Shown: one piece after another, positions 59,846-64,000 of the stretch
How the letters are laid out: each line of letters opens with the position of its first letter
How positions within the stretch are numbered: position 1 is the first letter of the stretch
Assembly: GCA_002898275.1 (NCBI GenBank)
Contig: BEIQ01000003.1
Coordinates: 310,001 to 374,000, forward strand
Source of the DNA: a bacterium HR40
GTDB lineage: Bacteria; Pseudomonadota; Alphaproteobacteria; Geminicoccales; Geminicoccaceae
Direction of reading: 5' to 3'
DNA length: 64,000 nt
Notes under the pieces: model-generated
Told to the model about the DNA's origin: nothing
The model's input: only the letters and a program-made list of their open reading frames with translations
Databases searched by the model: none
Position numbers and translations under genes: made by a program

Positions 59846-60826
59846 GTGGCGGACCTGGCGGTGATCGGAACGGGTGCTTGGGGTACGGCCCTTTCCATCG
59901 CCGAGACGCGGGCCGGGCGGTGCGTATTGCTCTGGGGTCGCGACAGCGAGCGGATCGCCGAGCTCGCTCGCAGTCGGGAGAACCGGCGCGATCTGCCGGG
60001 AGTGCCCTTGCCCGAGGGGCTCGTCCTCTCCGCCGACCCGGAGCGCCTCGCCGCGATCGACCTCTGGCTGGTCGCGGTACCCGTGCAGGCCTTGCGCGCC
60101 CTCTTTTCTCGTCTGCCCCCAGGCCCCCGGACGGTGGTGCTGTGTGCCAAGGGTGTCGAGCGGCAGACCCTGGCCACGCCGAGCGCGGTTCTTGCCGCCA
60201 CCCTTCCGGCAGCGCGGCCGGCCGTGCTCTCGGGCCCGTCCTTCGCCGCCGAGGTGGCGCGCGGCTTGCCGACCGCCCTCACCCTCGCGGCGCCTTGGCT
60301 CGCCGAGGCCCGGGAGCTGGCTGCCCGACTCACGACGCCGGTCCTGCGCCTCTATCCTTCCGACGATCTCACGGGCGTCGAGCTCGGTGGCGCCCTCAAG
60401 AACGTGATCGCCATCGCCGCGGGAGCGGTCACCGGCTGCGGGCTGGGCGAAAATGCTCGGGCGGCTGTGGTCACTCGCGGGCTCGCCGAGATCGCGCGCC
60501 TCGTCGCCGCGTTGGGCGGGCGGCGCGAGACCGTGGCCGGGCTATCGGGCCTCGGCGATCTGCTCCTTTCGGCGACGAGCAGCAGCTCGCGCAACTTCCG
60601 CTTCGGGCTCGAACTCGGACGCGGCCGGCCGCTCGCCGAACTCACCGCGCACGGCAGCCCCCTAGCCGAGGGTTTCTGGACCGCCCCGGCGGCGGCAGCC
60701 CTCGGCGAGAGGCTCGGCGTCGAGCTCCCCGTCACCCAGGCGGTGGCGGCAGTCGTCGAGGGCCGCGCGAGCGTCGCCGACGCCGTGGCCACGCTCCTCG
60801 CCCGCCCGCTGGCCGAGCGGGAATGA
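59846..60826 (+). CDS. gpsA: Glycerol-3-phosphate dehydrogenase [NAD(P)+]
   Basis: 326 residues, GTG start. Makes sn-glycerol 3-phosphate from dihydroxyacetone phosphate for phospholipids. Seen: the N-terminal IGTGAWGTALS (dinucleotide), AVPVQALRALF, LSGPSFAAEVARGLPTA, the catalytic Lys in LGGALKNVIAIAAG and GLSGLGDLLLSATSS. It overlaps the methyltransferase gene by 4 bases. Confidence 0.96.
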   Translation: MADLAVIGTGAWGTALSIAETRAGRCVLLWGRDSERIAELARSRENRRDLPGVPLPEGLVLSADPERLAAIDLWLVAVPVQALRALFSRLPPGPRTVVLCAKGVERQTLATPSAVLAATLPAARPAVLSGPSFAAEVARGLPTALTLAAPWLAEARELAARLTTPVLRLYPSDDLTGVELGGALKNVIAIAAGAVTGCGLGENARAAVVTRGLAEIARLVAALGGRRETVAGLSGLGDLLLSATSSSSRNFRFGLELGRGRPLAELTAHGSPLAEGFWTAPAAAALGERLGVELPVTQAVAAVVEGRASVADAVATLLARPLAERE

Positions 60827-61746
60827 GCGCGGCGACCGGGGGGCCCGAGCTGACGTTCAGCCGGCGTCTCAAGCTTGCCCTTCGAGCCGCCCTCTCGGTT
60901 TGGGGGATCGCGCCCTCCGGGGTGTTCGTCCCTTGGCGCGCAATCCGGGACATCGAGCCAATCCCCTATCCTGCCGTAGAACGGCTGCTGGCGGCACGGC
61001 AGGAGCGCTTTCGGGCGTTGCTCGTGGCCACCGCCGGCCACAGCCAGCAGTTCGCCGGCTTCCGCGACCTGCCACCGGCGCCGCGCTTCGACCAGGAGTG
61101 GTTTCCGCGGCTCGATGCAGCCATCGCCTACAGCCTTGTCCGCCACTTCGCCCCGAACCGCATCCTCGAGGTCGGCTGCGGCCATTCGACCCGATTCCTG
61201 GTCCGCGCCGTAGCGGACGGCGGTTTCCCCTGCGAGATCTCGTGCATCGACCCGGCGCCGCGGGTGACACTCTCGGATCTGCCGGTGCGCCATCGGCGCG
61301 AGCGCCTCGAGGCCGTGCCGGAACATCTGCTCACCGGGCTCGCGCCCGGTGACGTGCTCTTCGTCGACTCGAGCCATCTCGCCCTGCCGGGAAGCGATGT
61401 CGACCGGCTGTTCCACCACCTGCTGCCAGAGCTTCCAGCCGGTGTGCTCGTGCACGTCCACGACGTCTTTCTGCCGGATCCTTATCCCGCCGCCTGGAAC
61501 TGGCGCGGTTACAACGAACAGATGCTGGTCGCCTCGTGGCTCCTCGCCGGCGGGCTCGATCCCCTGTTCGCGAGCCACTATGTGGTGACGCGCATGCCAG
61601 AAGCGGTGCGCGAGTCCGGGTTGGATCGCTTGCCGTTGCGACAGGGCGTGCGGGAGTCGAGCCTGTGGGTGCGGACCCAAGGTCCGCGCGCCTGCGCAGA
61701 AGGCAAATCGGCGGCAGCCGCGTATGCGGTGACCGGCGCCCCTTAA
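60823..61746 (+). CDS. Class I SAM-dependent methyltransferase-like protein
   Basis: 307 residues from the ATG overlapping the gpsA stop. The SAM motif ILEVGCGHSTRFLVRAV near residue 112, ISCIDPAPR, and VLFVDSSH fit the Methyltransf_24 group. The HVHDVFLPDPYP and YNEQMLVASWLL segments also recur in that group. The N-terminal 50 residues hold one hydrophobic stretch (LALRAALSVWGIAPSGVF) that may associate with the membrane. The substrate is unknown. Its stop codon lies within the TTAA-N7-TTAA box. Confidence 0.8.
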   Translation: MSAATGGPELTFSRRLKLALRAALSVWGIAPSGVFVPWRAIRDIEPIPYPAVERLLAARQERFRALLVATAGHSQQFAGFRDLPPAPRFDQEWFPRLDAAIAYSLVRHFAPNRILEVGCGHSTRFLVRAVADGGFPCEISCIDPAPRVTLSDLPVRHRRERLEAVPEHLLTGLAPGDVLFVDSSHLALPGSDVDRLFHHLLPELPAGVLVHVHDVFLPDPYPAAWNWRGYNEQMLVASWLLAGGLDPLFASHYVVTRMPEAVRESGLDRLPLRQGVRESSLWVRTQGPRACAEGKSAAAAYAVTGAP

Positions 61747-61757
61747 TTCTCCGTTAA
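61743..61757 (+). promoter_or_regulatory. CtrA-type binding box TTAA-N7-TTAA
   Basis: TTAA at 61743-61746, seven bases, TTAA at 61754-61757: an exact match to the full CtrA recognition pattern of alphaproteobacteria. Eight specified A/T bases are rare in DNA of about 70% GC. It stands 47 bases before the ATG at 61805 of the small membrane protein and overlaps the methyltransferase stop. That CtrA binds here is inference. Confidence 0.5.
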
Positions 61758-61804
61758 GATCTGCCCGTTAGCCTGTTCGCCGTCGACAGATGGCGGAGCC
61801 AGCC

Positions 61805-61963
61805 ATGCCCGAGCGCGTCGAGCTTGCGGTACCGCCTGCCGCGCAAGCGGAGGCGGACGTGCCGGAGCGGCTGCCGATCCCGGTTGCCGCCGCGGTCATC
61901 CTGGTGGTGTCCGTCGGCCTCTGGACGGGGATCATCTGGCTCGTGCGGCTGCTCCTCCTGTGA
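61805..61963 (+). CDS. 52-residue single-span membrane protein
   Basis: Read from the ATG at 61805 (GGCGGAG 7 bases upstream); the ATG at 61790 would add 5 residues. The N-terminal half is polar, Ala/Pro/Glu-rich. The C-terminal half is one span (LPIPVAAAVILVVSVGLWTGIIWLVRLLLL in pieces: residues about 23-52). Family not recognised. The CtrA-type box just upstream suggests cell-cycle or development-linked expression. It is convergent with the glycerate kinase gene. Confidence 0.6.
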   Translation: MPERVELAVPPAAQAEADVPERLPIPVAAAVILVVSVGLWTGIIWLVRLLLL

Positions 61964-62014
61964 GCCGGGCGGGGCGGCGGGCACCATGGCCATCGCGGCG
62001 GCAGTCGCCCTGGG

Positions 62015-62080
62015 ACACGAGCCGGAGAGCGCGTACCCCGACGGGCGATCGTGCCCGCAGCGATGGTCTCCGGCTCGGGT
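62015..62080. terminator. Long nested inverted repeat between convergent genes
   Basis: Outer arms 62015-62028 and 62067-62080 pair in 13 of 14 positions (core GAGCCGGAGA / TCTCCGGCTC). Inside is a second stem CGGGC (62042-62046) / GCCCG (62053-62057) with a 6-base loop. It sits between the 52-residue membrane protein and glycerate kinase, touching the latter's stop codon. Probably a bidirectional terminator or RNA-protecting structure; no T-run is seen. Confidence 0.6.
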
Positions 62081-63363
62081 CAGCTGCGAGCGGTCATCGC
62101 CTCGCGGGTGACGAGGAGGACGCGGAAGTCGTTGACGTTGGTGAGGGTAGGCCCGGTCACGACGCGGTCGTCGAGAACGGCGAAGAAGCGGTGGGCATCG
62201 TTGTCGGCGAGGATGGCGCGCGCGTCCAGGCCTGCAGCGCGTGCACGGTCGAGGGTATCGGGACGGACGATGGCTCCGGCAACGGCCTCTGCACCGTCGA
62301 TGCCATCGGTATCGGCGGCGAGCGCCCAAATGCCGGGCGCGCTCTCGAGCGCGAGGGCCAGGGCGAGCAGCAGCTCGACATTGCGTCCGCCGCGCCCCCT
62401 GCCCCGCACCGTCACGGTCGTCTCGCCGCCTGAGAGAATCGCGCAGGGTGGCGGGACGGGATGCCCGCTGCGAGCTGCGGCAAGCGCGATGCCGGCGAGC
62501 ACCCGACCCACCTCGCGCGCCTCGCCCTCGATGGCATCGCCCAACACGAGCGGCGCATAGCCAGCGGCGCGTGCCACCTCCGCCGCGGCGAGCAGCGACG
62601 CGAGCGGCCGCGCCACGATCCGGGTCTCGGCGCGGGCCAGCCGCGGATCGCCCGGCTTCGGGCTCTCGTCGTGGCAGCGCTCGAGATGCTCGCGCACCGC
62701 CGGCGGTGGCCGAATGCCATAACGCTCGAGCACTGCGAGCGCGTCGGCGCAGGTCGTGGGATCCGGCACGGTCGGCCCGGAGGCGATCACCGCCGGATCG
62801 TCACCTGGCACGTCCGAGATCAGGAGGGCGAGCGTTCTCGCCGGAAAGGCCGCAGCGGCCAGCCGTCCGCCCTTGATCGCGGAGAGATGCCGCCGAACGG
62901 TGTTGATCTCGCGGATGGTCGCGCCACAGCGCAACAGTTCGCGATTGACCGCCTGTTTGTCGGCGAGCGACAGGCCTGGCGCCGGGAGGGTGAGCAGGGC
63001 CGAGCCGCCACCGGAAATCGCGGCCAGCACGAGATCCTCCTCGCCGGCGCTCCGGGCGAGCTCGAGTATGCGTTGCGCGGCCCGCATTCCGGCCTCGTCG
63101 GGCACCGGATGCGCCGCTTCGACGATCTCGATGCGCCGACAGGGCACGGCATGGCCATAGGCGGTGACGACCAATCCCTCGACCGGGCCGCGCCAGTGCT
63201 CCTCGATCACTTGGGCCATGCGCGCCGACGCCTTGCCCGCGCCGAGCACGATGGTGCGGCCTTTGGGCGGCTCGGGCAGATGCGGTGGGATCACCCGTGC
63301 CGGGTCGGCGGCCGCGACCGCGGCCTCGAACATACGACGGAGCAGGGTGGCGACCTCGGACAC
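62080..63363 (-). CDS. Glycerate 2-kinase, MOFRL family
   Basis: 427 residues from the GTG at 63363. Phosphorylates glycerate (to 2-phosphoglycerate) in glyoxylate, tartrate or serine-cycle metabolism. Seen: GAGKASARMAQ (nucleotide), AAISGGGSALLTLPAPGLSLAD, INTVRRHLSAIKGGRLA, ISDVPGDDPAVIASGPTVPDPTT, SGGETTVTVRGRGRGGRN, and the C-terminal DTDGIDG ... LTNVNDFRVLLV, the MOFRL domain. It stands between the right-end sulfur gene and a strong inverted repeat. Alternative start codons upstream in frame lack homology. Confidence 0.92.
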   Translation of the reverse strand: MSEVATLLRRMFEAAVAAADPARVIPPHLPEPPKGRTIVLGAGKASARMAQVIEEHWRGPVEGLVVTAYGHAVPCRRIEIVEAAHPVPDEAGMRAAQRILELARSAGEEDLVLAAISGGGSALLTLPAPGLSLADKQAVNRELLRCGATIREINTVRRHLSAIKGGRLAAAAFPARTLALLISDVPGDDPAVIASGPTVPDPTTCADALAVLERYGIRPPPAVREHLERCHDESPKPGDPRLARAETRIVARPLASLLAAAEVARAAGYAPLVLGDAIEGEAREVGRVLAGIALAAARSGHPVPPPCAILSGGETTVTVRGRGRGGRNVELLLALALALESAPGIWALAADTDGIDGAEAVAGAIVRPDTLDRARAAGLDARAILADNDAHRFFAVLDDRVVTGPTLTNVNDFRVLLVTREAMTARS

Positions 63364-63455
63364 GGCAATCCCGCCTGGCTTGCGTCGCCCCCTATGCCGC
63401 CCGGCGAGCCAGTCGGCAATGGCTTCCTGCGGCGCACCCGCGAGTCGGTGCGACG

Positions 63456-64000
63456 CTAGCGGATGAACCCCATCGCCTCGAGCTTGACGAGGATGCGGTG
63501 AGCGGCGAGGTCTGGCGAGAGTTCCGTGGTGTCGATGCGCACGTCGGGGTTCTCGGGCGGTTCGTAGGGATCGGAGATGCCCGTGAACTCTTTGATCAGC
63601 CCGGCCCGGGCTTTGGCGTAGAGGCCCTTGCGGTCGCGCGCCTCGCACACCTCGAGCGGTGTCGCCACATAGACCTCGACGAAACCGCCGTGGGGCTCGA
63701 TCATCTCCCGCACCTTGCGGCGGGTCGCGGCATAGGGAGCGATCGGCGCACAGATCGCGATTCCGCCGTTCTTGGTGATCTCGCTCGCCACGAAGCCGAT
63801 CCTCAGGATGTTGAGATCCCGGTGTTCGCGCGAGAAGCCGAGCTCGCTCGACAAATGCTTGCGGACGATGTCGCCATCGAGGAGAGTGACCGGCCGGGTA
63901 CCGATCTCCATGAGCTTGACCATGAGGGCATTGGCGATGGTGGACTTCCCGGAGCCGGAAAGGCCGGTGAAGAACACGGTGAAGCCCTGCCGGTGCCGCG
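63456..64000 (-). CDS. Adenylylsulfate kinase domain, probably the C-terminus of bifunctional Sat/APS kinase; cut by the window
   Basis: About 180 residues in an open frame that runs past the right edge. Phosphorylates APS to PAPS. Seen: P-loop TGLSGSGKST, DGDIVRKHLSSELGFSREHRDLNILRI, ICAPIAPYAATRR, and the lid region with KGLYAKARAG. Just before the P-loop the sequence reads RHRQGFTVFF. That linker is what I know from fusions in which ATP sulfurylase precedes APS kinase, rather than from CysN/CysC fusions or stand-alone CysC. A GTG at 63977 is therefore unlikely to be the true start. No strong end structure follows. Confidence 0.85.
   Translation of the reverse strand, partial: RHRQGFTVFFTGLSGSGKSTIANALMVKLMEIGTRPVTLLDGDIVRKHLSSELGFSREHRDLNILRIGFVASEITKNGGIAICAPIAPYAATRRKVREMIEPHGGFVEVYVATPLEVCEARDRKGLYAKARAGLIKEFTGISDPYEPPENPDVRIDTTELSPDLAAHRILVKLEAMGFIR

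Overview
This window is a gene-dense stretch of a high-GC (roughly 70%) chromosome from an alphaproteobacterium, probably in or near the Rhodospirillales/Geminicoccales. The evidence is gene content and order: murA - DUF2948 - hisD - UPF0262 - low-molecular-weight phosphatase, and a complete nuoABCDEFGHIJKLMN operon followed by birA - coaX - rnj - mce - DUF1467. Both blocks are characteristic of Alphaproteobacteria. A full TTAA-N7-TTAA box (the CtrA recognition pattern) near 61.75 kb agrees. I saw no tRNA, rRNA, CRISPR array, insertion sequence or prophage, and no gene-free stretch longer than about 240 bases. Sixty-seven coding sequences are listed; one of them (7764-8051) is doubtful.

Layout. 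1-4.5 kb: end of dcd, then murA, a DUF2948 gene, hisD, a UPF0262 gene and a low-molecular-weight phosphatase. 4.5-7.1 kb: a small membrane protein, a sigma-factor-like protein, a rhomboid protease and a ClpP-fold membrane serine protease; this module is not a standard neighbour of the murA-hisD cluster. 7.1-14.2 kb (mostly minus strand): a lipoprotein, rnhB, an L-asparaginase II, a three-subunit molybdenum hydroxylase (coxSLM-like, form II active-site loop) and a carboxylesterase. 14.2-16.7 kb: gluQ, a lipase-like lipoprotein and rpiB. 16.7-19.2 kb (minus): pobA-pcaH-pcaG, which takes 4-hydroxybenzoate to protocatechuate and cleaves its ring. 19.4-26.8 kb: trxA, a glutamine-synthetase-like ligase, an unknown gene on the opposite strand, mutS, an EF-hand protein and an M23 peptidase.

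26.8-30 kb: a putative sulfur-responsive operon. It has two YeeE/YedE transporter halves and an exported DUF442/phosphatase-like protein with NPC repeats. The promoter spacer and -10 region are covered by a TTTAG-N6-CTAAA palindrome. A Tat-type metallo-beta-lactamase-fold protein lies behind a terminator-like hairpin. 30-39.1 kb: guaA, thpR (minus), a TPR/YfgM-like protein, bamB and der, then dnaE (minus). 39.3-57.4 kb: the nuo operon and its conserved tail, with a good sigma-70 promoter before nuoA. 57.5-64 kb: an extensin-like lipoprotein, a split AtuA pair, gpsA, a methyltransferase, a 52-residue membrane protein, a glycerate 2-kinase (minus) and the C-terminal APS-kinase part of a gene that runs off the right end.

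Functionally most of the window is housekeeping: respiratory complex I, cell wall, replication and repair, RNA turnover, cofactor synthesis. The accessory parts handle aromatic degradation, molybdenum-dependent oxidation and reduced sulfur. Translational coupling is pervasive, with many ATGA, GTGA or TTGA start/stop overlaps, often between genes of unrelated function. The parts most worth following are the exported NPC-repeat sulfur protein and its operator, the sigma-like/rhomboid/ClpP-fold module, the CtrA-type box before a tiny membrane protein, and two elaborate inverted repeats between convergent genes.
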